From contig CAZCNS010000010.1 of assembly GCA_964500205.1 (NCBI GenBank), forward strand, positions 62,001 to 126,000: a stretch of DNA of 64,000 bases, in the 5' to 3' direction. The translations under genes were made by a program, and so were the position numbers. This DNA comes from UBA10329 sp964500205. Lineage in GTDB: Bacteria; Bacteroidota; Bacteroidia; UBA10329. Of the stretch, positions 24,289-33,874 are shown in pieces (position 1 is the stretch's first letter; every line of letters starts with the position of its first letter). Below the pieces are notes generated by a model. The model did not search any database, was not told the DNA's origin, and saw only the letters and a list, made by a program, of their open reading frames with translations.

Positions 24289-25878
24289 ATGAGATTCTTA
24301 CCAGTAGTTGTCGGAGTGCTTTTTGCCCTCCCCCTTTTCGCCCAACAGCGCACCGCGACCGATTCGCACCGCCAAAAATTCGATGATGTGCTGAACCTCA
24401 TCGATGACAAGTATGTGGAGAAACCAGACTTCGAAAAGCTGATAGACAAGGCCATTGTGGGATTGGTAGAAGAGCTTGACCCGCACTCGGAATACATGAC
24501 GGCCGAGGAGTACAAGCGTATGAACGAGCCTCTGCAGGGTAACTTTGAGGGTATCGGGGTGCAGTTCAACATCATCAAGGACACCATCACTGTCATCTCA
24601 TCCATCTCAGGTGGCCCATCAGAGCGACTCGGCATTCGCTCTGGTGACAAGATCGTGGAAATCGAGGACACCATCGTGGCGGGCATCGGTTTCACGAACA
24701 ATGATGTCATCAAGCGGCTCCGTGGCGACAAGGGCACCAAGGTTAACATCAAGGTCATGCGAAGGGGCGTGGGCGAGCTCATCCCCTACACCATCACCCG
24801 CGACAAGATTCCGATCTATAGTGTGGATGCAGGCTACATGCTCAACAGTGAGATCGGGTACATCCGTATCAATCGCTTTGCTCAGAGCACCATGGAGGAG
24901 TTTCACACTGCCTTGAACAAGCTGGAGAGCAAGGGCATAGAAAGTCTTGTCCTCGATCTGCGCGGAAATTCGGGCGGTTATCTCAACACGGCCATAGACC
25001 TGGCGGACGAATTTCTCAGCAGCAACATGCTCATCGTTTACACCGAGGGAGCGACAAGCGCAAGGATTGACCATAATGCGACCTCGCGCGGTCGTTTCCA
25101 GAAAGGCAAGTTGGTAGTGCTGATAGACGAAGGATCGGCCTCGGCCAGCGAGATAGTAAGCGGTGCAGTGCAGGACCATGACCGTGGACTTGTGATCGGT
25201 CGCAGGTCATTTGGCAAGGGGCTGGTACAGCGACCCTTCCGTCTGCGTGACGGAAGTACCCTCAAGCTCACCACGGCCCGCTATCACACGCCATCAGGAC
25301 GCTGCATACAACGGCCCTATGATGGCGGGCAGGACGAGTATCGAAAAGAGAACCTCCGTAGGCAGGAGCACGGTGAGCTTTTCACTGCCGACAGCATCCA
25401 GTTCGATGAAAGCGAGAAATACTTCACCACCAACAAACGCGTGGTCTATGGAGGTGGTGGCATCATGCCCGACATCTTCATTCCAGTCGATACGACAGAG
25501 AACTCCGACTATCTGCGCGACCTGCTTCGCAAAGGACTTTTCTATTCCTACGTCAACGAGTACGTGGACAACAAACGTGACAGCCTGAAAACCCTATACC
25601 CCGATTTTGAAACATTGGATAAAGGATTCAGTTTGGATGGACCGTTTCTCGATGATTTCCTTGCATACGCGGAAAAGGAAGGTGTTGAAGTGGACAAAGA
25701 AGGGGTGGCGACATCTGGCAAGATCATTCGCCTCCGGCTTAAGGCCTTGCTTGCCCGCACACTCTGGGGCACCGAGGAGTTCTACCGCGTGTTCAACTCG
25801 GAGGACAAGGCCATCATCTCAGCCATAGAGGCCATAGAGGACAAAACGTTCAAAAAGCTCAAGTTGAACTACGACTGA
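24289..25878 (+). CDS. S41 family C-terminal processing peptidase
   Basis: This 529-aa periplasmic protease has a signal peptide (MRFLPVVVGVLFALPLFAQQ), an N-terminal cap, a PDZ domain at about 85-170 (GNFEGIGVQFNI, LGIRSGDKIVEIED), and the tail-specific protease core. The catalytic Ser is in DEGSASASEI (near 282) and Lys in RRSFGKGLVQ (near 307). The C-terminal extension after residue ~380 is typical of Bacteroidota CtpA-like proteins. It cleaves misfolded or tagged envelope proteins at their C-termini. Confidence 0.93.
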   Translation: MRFLPVVVGVLFALPLFAQQRTATDSHRQKFDDVLNLIDDKYVEKPDFEKLIDKAIVGLVEELDPHSEYMTAEEYKRMNEPLQGNFEGIGVQFNIIKDTITVISSISGGPSERLGIRSGDKIVEIEDTIVAGIGFTNNDVIKRLRGDKGTKVNIKVMRRGVGELIPYTITRDKIPIYSVDAGYMLNSEIGYIRINRFAQSTMEEFHTALNKLESKGIESLVLDLRGNSGGYLNTAIDLADEFLSSNMLIVYTEGATSARIDHNATSRGRFQKGKLVVLIDEGSASASEIVSGAVQDHDRGLVIGRRSFGKGLVQRPFRLRDGSTLKLTTARYHTPSGRCIQRPYDGGQDEYRKENLRRQEHGELFTADSIQFDESEKYFTTNKRVVYGGGGIMPDIFIPVDTTENSDYLRDLLRKGLFYSYVNEYVDNKRDSLKTLYPDFETLDKGFSLDGPFLDDFLAYAEKEGVEVDKEGVATSGKIIRLRLKALLARTLWGTEEFYRVFNSEDKAIISAIEAIEDKTFKKLKLNYD

Positions 25879-25907
25879 GTTTGCCCCAGCTTCGCTAAAC
25901 TTGCCAA

Positions 25908-26318
25908 ATGACCTGGGAAAGGCAGTTGGCAGCAGAGATCACTTATCGCACCTCCCGAAGTTCGGGCAGTGGTGGTCAGAACGTGAACAAGGTTGAGACG
26001 CGTGTGGAAGCCTTGCTCGACATCATTGCAAGCCAGACGTTGTCCGATTCTGAGAAGCAATTGCTCGCTACCCGCCTGCGCAACAGGATAAGCAAAGAGG
26101 GCATCTTGGCCGTTGACAGCCAAGAGAGCCGCTCTCAGGTCAGGAACAAACAGATTGCCACACATCTGCTGCTGGAGCTGGTGCGAAAGGCACTGACGCC
26201 ACGCAAGCGAAGAGTCCCCACCTCACCGAGTGCTGCGGCCGAACGCGAACGCCTTCAGCAGAAGCGGAAACTCAAAGAGAAGAAGGCTCGAAGAAGAGAC
26301 CGTCCCACATCTGATTGA
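25908..26318 (+). CDS. arfB: Alternative ribosome-rescue factor ArfB (peptidyl-tRNA hydrolase)
   Basis: This 136-aa protein has the release-factor GGQ motif in SSGSGGQNVNKVETRVE (about 18-34). The basic C-terminal tail (KRKLKEKKARRRDRP) enters the empty mRNA channel of stalled ribosomes. There is no codon-recognition domain. Length fits the YaeJ/ArfB family. It lies 29 bases after the S41 protease gene; TAAACTTG at 25896-25903 is one mismatch from the -7 consensus. Confidence 0.93.
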   Translation: MTWERQLAAEITYRTSRSSGSGGQNVNKVETRVEALLDIIASQTLSDSEKQLLATRLRNRISKEGILAVDSQESRSQVRNKQIATHLLLELVRKALTPRKRRVPTSPSAAAERERLQQKRKLKEKKARRRDRPTSD

Positions 26319-26324
26319 CCAACG

Positions 26325-27245
26325 ATGAGAAACAGACTTAAGGTAGCAGTAGCGATAGTGTTGACAGCAGCAGTGGGCTGCGGTCAGCAGAGCGCAGATC
26401 GAAGCAACGATGAGCCCAGCATGTCCCGCAACAACTTCGACCTTCAAGGCCACAGAGGTGCCCGTGGGCTATTCCCTGAGAACAGTATTGAAGGCTTCAT
26501 TGCAGCCCTTGATCTTCAGGTCAACACGCTTGAGATGGATGTGGTCATCACAGCCGACAGTCAAGTGGTGGTGTCGCACGAACCTTGGATAGACGGCTCT
26601 ATCTGCTCTGATGTTTTTGACCGTCCGGTGCCTAAGGGCAAAGGATTGAACATCTTCAAGATGCCATACAGCGAAGTGACCAATTACAACTGCGGGGTGT
26701 TGCCTCATCCACGGTTTCCACATCAGATCAAGATACCGACATTCAAGCCCCTGCTCTCTGAGGTGATCGATCAAGCTGAGAAATTCGCCAATGAAAAGGA
26801 GCTTCCTCCTGTAAACTACAGCATTGAAGTAAAAAGCAGCCCAGAGGGCGACAACGAGTTCCACCCTGAGCCTCGGACTTTTGTGCGGCTGGTGCTCCAA
26901 GAGATAGAGAAAGCCGGAATAGCCCAACGCGTGATCATACAGTCGTTCGATATCCGCGCTCTCCGGGAGACCAAAGAGCAAAGTCCCGCAACCCCAGTGG
27001 CCTATCTGATATCGGAGACCGATGGCTTTGAGCGCGACCTGGAGCGGCTCGGTTTCGTACCCGAGATATACAGCCCCTACTACAAGCTGGTCGATGAACT
27101 GATGGTGCAGAACTGCCGAACCAACGGGATACGCATCATTCCATGGACAGTCAATGATGAGGATGAAATGACCGACCTGCTTGAACTGGGAGTGGACGGT
27201 CTCATCACCGACTACCCTGACCTTGCACTTACCTTGAAGCCTTGA
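26325..27245 (+). CDS. Glycerophosphodiester phosphodiesterase lipoprotein
   Basis: This 306-aa exported protein has a lipobox (TAAVGCG), so it is probably tethered to a membrane. The GDPD signature is present: QGHRGARGLFPENS (about 42-55) with the catalytic His, LEMDVVITADSQVVVSHE with metal ligands, and IRIIPWTVNDEDEM near the C-terminus. It hydrolyses deacylated phospholipids to glycerol 3-phosphate and an alcohol. It begins 6 bases after arfB. Confidence 0.92.
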   Translation: MRNRLKVAVAIVLTAAVGCGQQSADRSNDEPSMSRNNFDLQGHRGARGLFPENSIEGFIAALDLQVNTLEMDVVITADSQVVVSHEPWIDGSICSDVFDRPVPKGKGLNIFKMPYSEVTNYNCGVLPHPRFPHQIKIPTFKPLLSEVIDQAEKFANEKELPPVNYSIEVKSSPEGDNEFHPEPRTFVRLVLQEIEKAGIAQRVIIQSFDIRALRETKEQSPATPVAYLISETDGFERDLERLGFVPEIYSPYYKLVDELMVQNCRTNGIRIIPWTVNDEDEMTDLLELGVDGLITDYPDLALTLKP

Positions 27246-27311
27246 AAGCGGGTGGTGTCAAGCGAAAGAAGTACCGCATTGAGAATAGCAAAGCACAGAC
27301 AGCGGAAGGCT

Positions 27312-27803
27312 TCACCCCTTTCGCACCACTACCGCTCCGATAATGGAGCTGATGAATCCGGTGAACATCACTGCCACCGTGCCAAAAAGCACCTGAACAG
27401 CAGGAGAATAGATGCGCTCTGCACTCTCATAACGCATAGTCTGCTCGTCTGCTGTGAGCTCAGAGGATTCGAGAAGGGTTCGCAACAGTTCCAACCTCTC
27501 CTCAATCAGGTAGCCACCGAACTGGTTGAACAGAAGGAACATGGAGACTGCACTGAGCAGGGCGAATGCTGAAACCGCCTTCATGGCAGATTTCACCCGA
27601 GATGGCATCTGAGCCTCGAGCTCGCCACACATAAGCCTTGCCACAAGGTACAAGGGGACCATGGTAAGCACCGCAATGCTGTTCACAAAGACCGTGTAAG
27701 CCGCAACCTTAGAAAGGTCATGGTAGGCCCTGAAGATGTAGGCATCGGCCAACAGCGCAACACCGAATGCCAGCAACACAACATGAACAGGGCGCACACT
27801 CAC
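27312..27803 (-). CDS. Small four-helix membrane protein of unknown function
   Basis: This 163-aa protein has four likely transmembrane helices (HVVLLAFGVALLADAYIF; TVFVNSIAVLTMVPLYLVA; AVSAFALLSAVSMFLLF; VLFGTVAVMFTGFISSIIGA). GTG 27803 is taken as the start because it lies 4 bases after the stop of the upstream gene; a longer form would overlap that gene by 77 bases. The general plan recalls Bacteroidota DUF4199-type membrane proteins, but I do not recognise it with confidence. Confidence 0.65.
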   Translation of the reverse strand: MSVRPVHVVLLAFGVALLADAYIFRAYHDLSKVAAYTVFVNSIAVLTMVPLYLVARLMCGELEAQMPSRVKSAMKAVSAFALLSAVSMFLLFNQFGGYLIEERLELLRTLLESSELTADEQTMRYESAERIYSPAVQVLFGTVAVMFTGFISSIIGAVVVRKG

Positions 27804-27807
27804 CGCC

Positions 27808-28320
27808 TCAGGCCCTGACGAGGACAGGAACCTGCCTACGGGTAAGCTCGTATGTACCGAACAGCGCAATGGTGAAGAACACATCGCCCATCAAGGAATT
27901 GCGGAAGAAAAGCAATCCGGCAGCATAGCTCTCAAACAGGCCAATGATACCCGGAGAGTACAGACCTCCACCAACCCACACTGCAGCATTCGTAAGCAGG
28001 AAGAAGATCACAGACCCAGCAACCGCTCCGACCATCGGCAACATGATCCCATTTCGGCCACTGATGGAACGGCCGATCATCACCACCGCGAGCAGTCCCA
28101 GGTACACCGCCCACATAGTGCTGTGAAAACCGATGAACATATCGGAGAGGAGCATGATACCCAAAGGCACGGCAAATGCCGCTATTCGACCACCGAACAT
28201 AGCACCACCGAAAAGGGCAATGGCAGCAACAGGTGAGAAATTGAACGGAAGAACACCGGAGATGCGAAGGGCTGCAGCTCCAAGCAGCAAGGCGATGAGG
28301 AAGATGTTTCTGTTGCTCAT
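27808..28320 (-). CDS. DUF6580-type membrane protein, possible transporter
   Basis: This 170-aa integral membrane protein has five or six hydrophobic segments. It carries FNFSPVAAIALFGGAMFGGR and PLGIMLLSDMFIGFHSTMW, which I recognise as typical of the DUF6580 putative transport family. That family resembles substrate-binding subunits of ECF transporters, but no ATPase or coupling subunit is nearby. ATG 28320 (MSNRNIFLIALLLG) is preferred over one 13 codons upstream. It is translated just before the four-helix protein. Confidence 0.72.
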   Translation of the reverse strand: MSNRNIFLIALLLGAAALRISGVLPFNFSPVAAIALFGGAMFGGRIAAFAVPLGIMLLSDMFIGFHSTMWAVYLGLLAVVMIGRSISGRNGIMLPMVGAVAGSVIFFLLTNAAVWVGGGLYSPGIIGLFESYAAGLLFFRNSLMGDVFFTIALFGTYELTRRQVPVLVRA

Positions 28321-28355
28321 GAGATTTTGATTGACTGCAAAAGTAAGTATGTGGG

Positions 28356-29819
28356 TCAAGAACCCAGTTTACGATGTCTGCGGATGAAATTCTCCAGGTC
28401 CTCCACCCCAAGACGCTTGGCCACGATCTTCTTGTCTTTGTCAAGCACATAAATCACCGGGGTGCTGTAAATATCATACAGGTACTTGTAAGCCGATTTC
28501 TGCTCAGGATCCTCCACATTGATCCAAGTCAGCTTCTTTTCATTTATGAAATCGACCCAGGATTTTCGCTTGTCCTCAGTGTGTGTGCCCACAGCGAACA
28601 TACCTAGACCAAATTCCTCCTTGAATTCAGTGTAGAAGTCCATGAGTTTGGGCGTCACCTTTTTACAGTGTCCGCACTCAGGATCCCAGAAATAGGCGAT
28701 CGTATAGTCGCCACTAACCTTATGGAGCTCCTGCCAATTACCGTTCATATCTTTCATTCTAACGTTGGGTGCCACACGACCGAGTAGCGACCATTCGAGC
28801 TTCTGCGCCCGCTCGCTCACCTTGGCCACGGTAGAGGAGTCTGCCCAGAATGCCTGTCCTGTCATGTAATACTGCTTTGCCATGTGAACAAACACAGCAT
28901 CCATGCCCATCTGCTTGGAAGTCTCAAAATGCTGTGTGATCCAAAAAATCAGATACTTGAAAAGGTCATCAGTACCGCGTGCTTTCTCGATCAGAACATC
29001 AGCTTCCTTGTTGATGGAGTCGGGAATCTGAATCACTGTGCGGGTCATGTACTGCTCCAGCTTATTATGAAAAACCGGAGTGCGGATAAGCCTGCCATCG
29101 GAGAAGTCCACACCGTCCCAGTAGTGGGCCTTATAATAGCGGTACTGAAAGGTGCTGTCGATGCTTCCGTCCTCCTTCACAGGCGCGTCAGGAATCTCCA
29201 CGTCCTTTGAAGCGTTAAAGACCGCGGTCATGAAGTTATCCGGATTTCTCTTCATGAAATCCAACTTGTACTCCTTCACATCCTTGTCCACTCCATTGAG
29301 CTTTTCTCTGAGCTCTTTGAACTCTGCTGTCTCCATGAAACCCGTGCTGTCGGCCTTCTGCAACTCTGCGATGCGGTCTGTCCATGGCTTAGTAACATCT
29401 TTCTTCGAGTTGATGAACTTGAGGTAGTCGTAGAAATCCTTGTTCTCGTTACTACCTGTCACCTTCATATTGGCAATGGGCTTGTCGAGCGAAGTTTCCA
29501 TCTTGAAATGCTGGTTGCCGTCCACCACCAGCTCGAAATACTTGTTGTCGGGGGGCATCACCACAAGATAAATGCCTTGATCGAGCGACTCCGTGCCCTT
29601 GAAAGTGAACCTGCAATCAACATCAGCCCGCGCAGAATCCTTGATATACTGCTTGTTGCCATAGTAGTAGGCCAACAGAATGTTGCCCTCCACGCAACCA
29701 TCGACCTTGAACTCCAAATCGTAACCCGGCTTCTGCTCCTCTGCCTGCTTTTGCGCTGGTGCGCACTCTGTGAGGAGAAGAAGCATCAGAAAACTGAGCA
29801 CTGAACGCATTTCTCTCAT
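28356..29819 (-). CDS. Thioredoxin-like protein with DUF4369-type N-terminal domain
   Basis: This 487-aa exported protein has a signal sequence ending LLLLTECAPAQ; Cys may be lipidated although the -1 Glu is unusual. The N-terminal region (FKVDGCVEGNILLAYYYG) resembles DUF4369. A helical middle domain follows. The C-terminal TlpA/thioredoxin-like domain has the redox motif WDPECGHCKKVTPKLMDFY near 370-388. Such Bacteroidota proteins reduce or isomerise periplasmic disulfides. ATG 29810 is an alternative start. Confidence 0.85.
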   Translation of the reverse strand: MREMRSVLSFLMLLLLTECAPAQKQAEEQKPGYDLEFKVDGCVEGNILLAYYYGNKQYIKDSARADVDCRFTFKGTESLDQGIYLVVMPPDNKYFELVVDGNQHFKMETSLDKPIANMKVTGSNENKDFYDYLKFINSKKDVTKPWTDRIAELQKADSTGFMETAEFKELREKLNGVDKDVKEYKLDFMKRNPDNFMTAVFNASKDVEIPDAPVKEDGSIDSTFQYRYYKAHYWDGVDFSDGRLIRTPVFHNKLEQYMTRTVIQIPDSINKEADVLIEKARGTDDLFKYLIFWITQHFETSKQMGMDAVFVHMAKQYYMTGQAFWADSSTVAKVSERAQKLEWSLLGRVAPNVRMKDMNGNWQELHKVSGDYTIAYFWDPECGHCKKVTPKLMDFYTEFKEEFGLGMFAVGTHTEDKRKSWVDFINEKKLTWINVEDPEQKSAYKYLYDIYSTPVIYVLDKDKKIVAKRLGVEDLENFIRRHRKLGS

Positions 29820-29945
29820 CGTATTAAAGGGTGAACTTTGTTTTAACGTAGCGCGAAATTAGTAAATCAAACCCGCGTCCAAAGGCCAGAGGTCATTGTC
29901 CCTCCAGCTTACCGCATACGTTTGACAAACGGGGTTTTTCTGCTC

Positions 29946-29976
29946 TTGACAAAGAGGTCGGCCCACCTTATCTTTG
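29946..29976 (+). promoter_or_regulatory. Promoter of the primary sigma factor gene
   Basis: TTGAC at 29946-29950 and TATCTTTG at 29969-29976 are separated by 20 bases counted from TTG. This matches both Bacteroidota promoter elements with correct spacing. The start codon is 54 bases downstream. It is the best two-box promoter in the window. Confidence 0.75.
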
Positions 29977-30030
29977 CAAACCTTTTTCGTGGGGTATCAT
30001 TCCATCTCACTTTAACTTCAATTCCAATAC

Positions 30031-30894
30031 ATGAGGCAGCTCAAGATCACCAAGTCGATCACCAACAGAGAAAGCGCATCGCTTGACAAGTATCTACAGG
30101 AAATCGGCAAGGAAGACCTTATCACGGCCGATATGGAAGTGGCACTGGCAAGGCGCATCCGCGAGGGCGATCAAGCGGCTCTTGAAAAACTGACAAAGGC
30201 CAACCTCCGCTTCGTGGTATCGGTGGCAAAGCAGTACCAGAATCAGGGTCTCAGCCTTCCTGACCTCATCAACGAAGGCAATCTTGGCCTGATCAAGGCC
30301 GCGCAGCGTTTTGATGAAACACGCGGTTTCAAGTTCATCTCTTATGCGGTTTGGTGGATCCGTCAGTCCATCCTGCAGGCATTGGCCGAGCAGAGCCGTA
30401 TCGTTCGCCTGCCGCTCAACCAGGTCGGTTCGTTGAACAAGATCAATAAGGCATTCTCCAAGTTGGAACAGGAATACGAGCGCGAGCCATCGGCAGAGGA
30501 ACTGGCTCGTGTGCTGGAGATCCCTGAGGAGAAGGTGGCCGACACCATGCGGGTATCCGGCCGTCACGTGTCTATGGATGCCCCCTTTGTTCAAGGTGAG
30601 GACAACAGCCTGCTGGACGTGCTGGTGAACCACGACTCACCGCGGGCCGACACCTCGCTGATGAATGAATCTCTGCAGAAAGAGATCGAGCGTTCGCTGA
30701 GTACCCTCACTGAGCGCGAACGCCAAGTGGTGAAACTCTTCTTCGGAATCGGCATGAATCATGGTCTTACGCTGGAGGAGATCGGTGCCAAGTTCGACCT
30801 TACCCGTGAGCGTGTGCGACAGATCAAGGAGAAGGCCATCCGCAGGCTTCGTCACACATCGAGGAGCAAACTTCTGAAGGCCTACCTCGGCTGA
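30031..30894 (+). CDS. rpoD: Primary RNA polymerase sigma factor
   Basis: This 287-aa sigma-70 factor is the short Bacteroidota form without the long region 1.1. Region 1.2 is LDKYLQEIGKEDLITADME. Region 2 includes NLRFVVSVAKQYQNQGL, DLINEGNLGLIKAAQRFD and FKFISYAVWWIRQSI. Region 3 (LPLNQVGSLNKI) and region 4 (LTLEEIGAKFDLTRERVRQI) complete it. It should recognise the TTG/TAnnTTTG promoters seen through the window, including its own. Confidence 0.95.
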   Translation: MRQLKITKSITNRESASLDKYLQEIGKEDLITADMEVALARRIREGDQAALEKLTKANLRFVVSVAKQYQNQGLSLPDLINEGNLGLIKAAQRFDETRGFKFISYAVWWIRQSILQALAEQSRIVRLPLNQVGSLNKINKAFSKLEQEYEREPSAEELARVLEIPEEKVADTMRVSGRHVSMDAPFVQGEDNSLLDVLVNHDSPRADTSLMNESLQKEIERSLSTLTERERQVVKLFFGIGMNHGLTLEEIGAKFDLTRERVRQIKEKAIRRLRHTSRSKLLKAYLG

Positions 30895-30924
30895 CCCTTA
30901 GGAGGTAGTAATGTGATTTGTAGC

Positions 30925-30977
30925 GACCGCTCAGGAAATCAGGACGAAAGCCCTTTTTCTGAGCGGTCTTGTTTTTA
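30925..30977 (+). terminator. Intrinsic terminator of rpoD
   Basis: GACCGCTCAG (30925-30934) pairs perfectly with CTGAGCGGTC (30959-30968), followed by TTGTTTTTA. The 24-base loop is long but the stem and T-run are convincing. Confidence 0.7.
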
Positions 30978-31021
30978 TCAGACCAAGTAATTCCAACCAT
31001 TCTGTAAATAAATTCTCTCAA

Positions 31022-32488
31022 ATGACCACTGACACTCTTACCTCGAAGAACACCTATCAGTCGGAGCTTGAAAACTGGATCTCTCAGGAGAAAGCTGCCA
31101 CTGAGCTGATGGCCATCGTAGGAAAGCTTCGTTACGACAGCAACATCGAACTCATCATTTTTCACAAGCCATTGCACGATGTGGGTGTGAGCGAGGTGCT
31201 CAGTCACCACGACTACGCGCGGAACATTGTGGAGAAGAGCATCACCGTGTTCGACAGCCTTGAGGTAGCTCGCCAACTTGTTGTGATGGACCTGGCCCCT
31301 GCCCGCATTGACCTCGGAAAGCTCACGTTCGAGTGGGTGACAGCAAGGCCCTCAGGCGTGAATATCGGTGATTTTCTTACTGGTCAGCTCAAGGGCTTTG
31401 AAGCCAACGGTGCGCATCGTAACCCTCCGAAAGACGTGGTACTGTATGGCTTCGGTCGAATTGGTCGTCTTGCCGCGCGTGAGCTCATTGCACAGTCGGG
31501 TAAGGGTGATCAATTGAGACTGCGGGCCATCGTGACGCGCTCCAATACAGACCACGACCTTTTGAAACGTGCAGACCTGCTTCGTACTGACTCTGTGCAT
31601 GGCCCCTTCACCGGCACGATAACGGTGGATTACGAGAACCGTGCTCTTATCATCAATGGACACACCGTGGTGATGATCGCTGCCAACGACCCATCAACCA
31701 TTGATTACACGTCCTACGGCATAAATGATGCTTTGGTCATTGACAACACCGGTGTGTGGCGCGACAAGGAGGCCCTTAGCCTCCACCTCAAAAGCAATGG
31801 GGTAAGCAAAGCCATGCTCACTGCTCCGGGAAAAGGGATTCCGAATATTGTTTACGGTGTGAACCATAATGAGTTCGATCCCGATAAAGAAGACATTTGG
31901 TCGGCAGCATCGTGCACCACCAATGCCATCGTGCCAGTGCTGACGGTGATTGAGAACGTGTTTGGGATTGAGAAAGGGCATATCGAGACCATCCATGCCT
32001 ACACCAATGACCAGAACCTGCTGGACAACTACCACAAGAAGTACCGCAGGGGCCGCAGTGCTGCGCTTAACATGGTTATCACCGAGACCGGTGCTGGCAA
32101 GGCTGTTGCCAAGGTCATTCCCCATCTTGCGGGCAAACTCACTTCAAACGCAGTACGCGTGCCGACCCCTGATGGATCTCTTGCCATACTTAACCTCACG
32201 CTGAAGAAGGATGTAACGGTGGAATCCGTGAATGCCGCGTTGAAAGATGCTGCGTTGAATGGTGAACTGGTGGAGCAAATCCAATACTCATTCAGCAATG
32301 AGCTGGTCTCTTCAGATATTGTGGGCAACTACTGTGCATCCATCTTCGATGCCCCCGCCACCATTGTTTCTGATGACGGCCGTAGTGTGGTACTCTACGT
32401 TTGGTACGACAACGAATATGGCTACACCCGCCAAGTGCTTCGCTTGAGCAAGTACGTGGCCAAGGTGCGTAGGTTGATGTACTACTGA
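31022..32488 (+). CDS. Glyceraldehyde-3-phosphate dehydrogenase, long form
   Basis: This 488-aa enzyme oxidises glyceraldehyde 3-phosphate in glycolysis or the reverse in gluconeogenesis. A ~135-residue N-terminal extension precedes the NAD-binding motif LYGFGRIGRLAARE (141-154). The catalytic Cys is in SAASCTTNAIVP near 300. C-terminal WYDNEYGYTRQ is conserved. The extension is usual for one of the GAPDH forms found in Bacteroidota, so it is not a fusion artefact. It is flanked by the rpoD terminator and its own terminator. Confidence 0.93.
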   Translation: MTTDTLTSKNTYQSELENWISQEKAATELMAIVGKLRYDSNIELIIFHKPLHDVGVSEVLSHHDYARNIVEKSITVFDSLEVARQLVVMDLAPARIDLGKLTFEWVTARPSGVNIGDFLTGQLKGFEANGAHRNPPKDVVLYGFGRIGRLAARELIAQSGKGDQLRLRAIVTRSNTDHDLLKRADLLRTDSVHGPFTGTITVDYENRALIINGHTVVMIAANDPSTIDYTSYGINDALVIDNTGVWRDKEALSLHLKSNGVSKAMLTAPGKGIPNIVYGVNHNEFDPDKEDIWSAASCTTNAIVPVLTVIENVFGIEKGHIETIHAYTNDQNLLDNYHKKYRRGRSAALNMVITETGAGKAVAKVIPHLAGKLTSNAVRVPTPDGSLAILNLTLKKDVTVESVNAALKDAALNGELVEQIQYSFSNELVSSDIVGNYCASIFDAPATIVSDDGRSVVLYVWYDNEYGYTRQVLRLSKYVAKVRRLMYY

Positions 32489-32514
32489 CCAGCCGATCAG
32501 ATTACATCATGCGG

Positions 32515-32556
32515 AAAATCCTCCTGCCATCCTAGGACGGCAGGAGGATTTTATTT
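32515..32556. terminator. Bidirectional terminator between GAPDH and eno
   Basis: AAAATCCTCCTGCC (32515-32528) pairs perfectly over 14 bp with 32539-32552, with T-runs on both sides. It serves the converging GAPDH and eno transcripts. Confidence 0.88.
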
Positions 32557-32575
32557 CTTAGTATCCTTTTAGGAT

Positions 32576-33874
32576 TCAAGCGCGCGACCTGACGCATCTC
32601 AGGTCTTTGCCAAGAAAGCGGGCCTCATTGCCCAGCAGCTCCTCGATGCGGAGCAACTGGTTGTACTTCGCTATCCGGTCTGAGCGCGAAGCGGAGCCGG
32701 TCTTGATTTGCCCGGTACTCAACGCCACCGCCAAGTCCGCGATGGTGCTATCCTCAGTCTCACCGCTGCGGTGACTCATCACCGAAGTGTAGCGATTGGC
32801 AGTCGCCAGACGCACGGCCTCGATGGTTTCAGTAAGCGTTCCAATCTGATTGACCTTGATAAGAATGGAATTTGCCACTCCTTCATTTATCCCACGGGAC
32901 AGCTTCGATGTGTTGGTAACAAAGAGATCATCACCCACAAGCTGTACCTTGTCTCCCAGGACATCGGTCAGCAGTTTCCACCCTGTCCAATCATTTTCAT
33001 CGAGGCCATCCTCAATGGAAATGATAGGGTACTTAGATGTCCAGTCCTTCCAGAGCGACACCATATCAGATGCACTAAGCTTCTCACCAGACGACTTGTG
33101 CAAGTGATAGACGCTCTCATCCTTCAGATAGAACTCGGATGATGCGGCATCCATCGCAAGAAACACGTCCTCCCCCGGCCTGTAGCCAGCATTCTCAATG
33201 GCTTTAAGAATCACTTCGACAGCCTCGTCATTGCTCTTCAGGTTGGGGGCAAAACCACCCTCATCACCTACGTTGGTGCTGTAACCACCTTTCTTAAGTA
33301 CCGCCTTTAGGTGATGAAAGACCTCAGTGCCCATGCGCAGTGCATCAGAGAAGCTCTCTGCACCGGCCGGCATGATCATGAACTCCTGAAAGTCGATAGA
33401 ATTGTCAGCATGACTTCCTCCATTGATGATGTTCATCATGGGCACAGGTAGCAAGTTGGAATTCACACCGCCCACATACCGGAAAAATGGCATGCCTGAC
33501 TCCTCGGCTGCCACCTTGGCCACGGCAAGACTCACCCCGAGAATCGCATTGGCACCAAGGTTAGCCTTGTTGTCCGTACCGTCCAGCTCGATCATGGTGT
33601 GGTCGATCTGCGCTTGATCGAATGCGTACATACCCGTTACCGCCTCGGCAATGACCGTATTTACATGGTGTACTGCTTTGAGTACTCCTTTACCCATGTA
33701 CGTCTTTAGGTCACCGTCTCTCAATTCCACTGCCTCATGTTCGCCAGTAGAAGCTCCAGATGGCACGGCAGCACGACCGAAGCGACCATTCTCGGTCACC
33801 ACGTCCACCTCAACGGTCGGATTACCTCTTGAGTCAAGAATCTGGCGGGCGTAAACTCTGGCTATGTGAGACAT
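32576..33874 (-). CDS. eno: Enolase
   Basis: This 432-aa enzyme interconverts 2-phosphoglycerate and phosphoenolpyruvate, which is also the substrate of the PEP mutase in this window. Recognisable segments are ARQILDSRGNPTVEVDV, GASTGEHEAVELRDGD, SIEDGLDENDWTGWK with a metal ligand, and SHRSGETEDSTIADLAVA. Length is normal. It lies 72 bases after carA on the same strand and ends the long minus-strand block. Confidence 0.97.
   Translation of the reverse strand: MSHIARVYARQILDSRGNPTVEVDVVTENGRFGRAAVPSGASTGEHEAVELRDGDLKTYMGKGVLKAVHHVNTVIAEAVTGMYAFDQAQIDHTMIELDGTDNKANLGANAILGVSLAVAKVAAEESGMPFFRYVGGVNSNLLPVPMMNIINGGSHADNSIDFQEFMIMPAGAESFSDALRMGTEVFHHLKAVLKKGGYSTNVGDEGGFAPNLKSNDEAVEVILKAIENAGYRPGEDVFLAMDAASSEFYLKDESVYHLHKSSGEKLSASDMVSLWKDWTSKYPIISIEDGLDENDWTGWKLLTDVLGDKVQLVGDDLFVTNTSKLSRGINEGVANSILIKVNQIGTLTETIEAVRLATANRYTSVMSHRSGETEDSTIADLAVALSTGQIKTGSASRSDRIAKYNQLLRIEELLGNEARFLGKDLRCVRSRA

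Noticed and set aside
25953..25967. CCCGAAGTTCGGG palindrome inside arfB, similar to the tRNA-associated palindromes
   Set aside because: It encodes the conserved RSSG before GGQ in ArfB, so protein constraint explains it.
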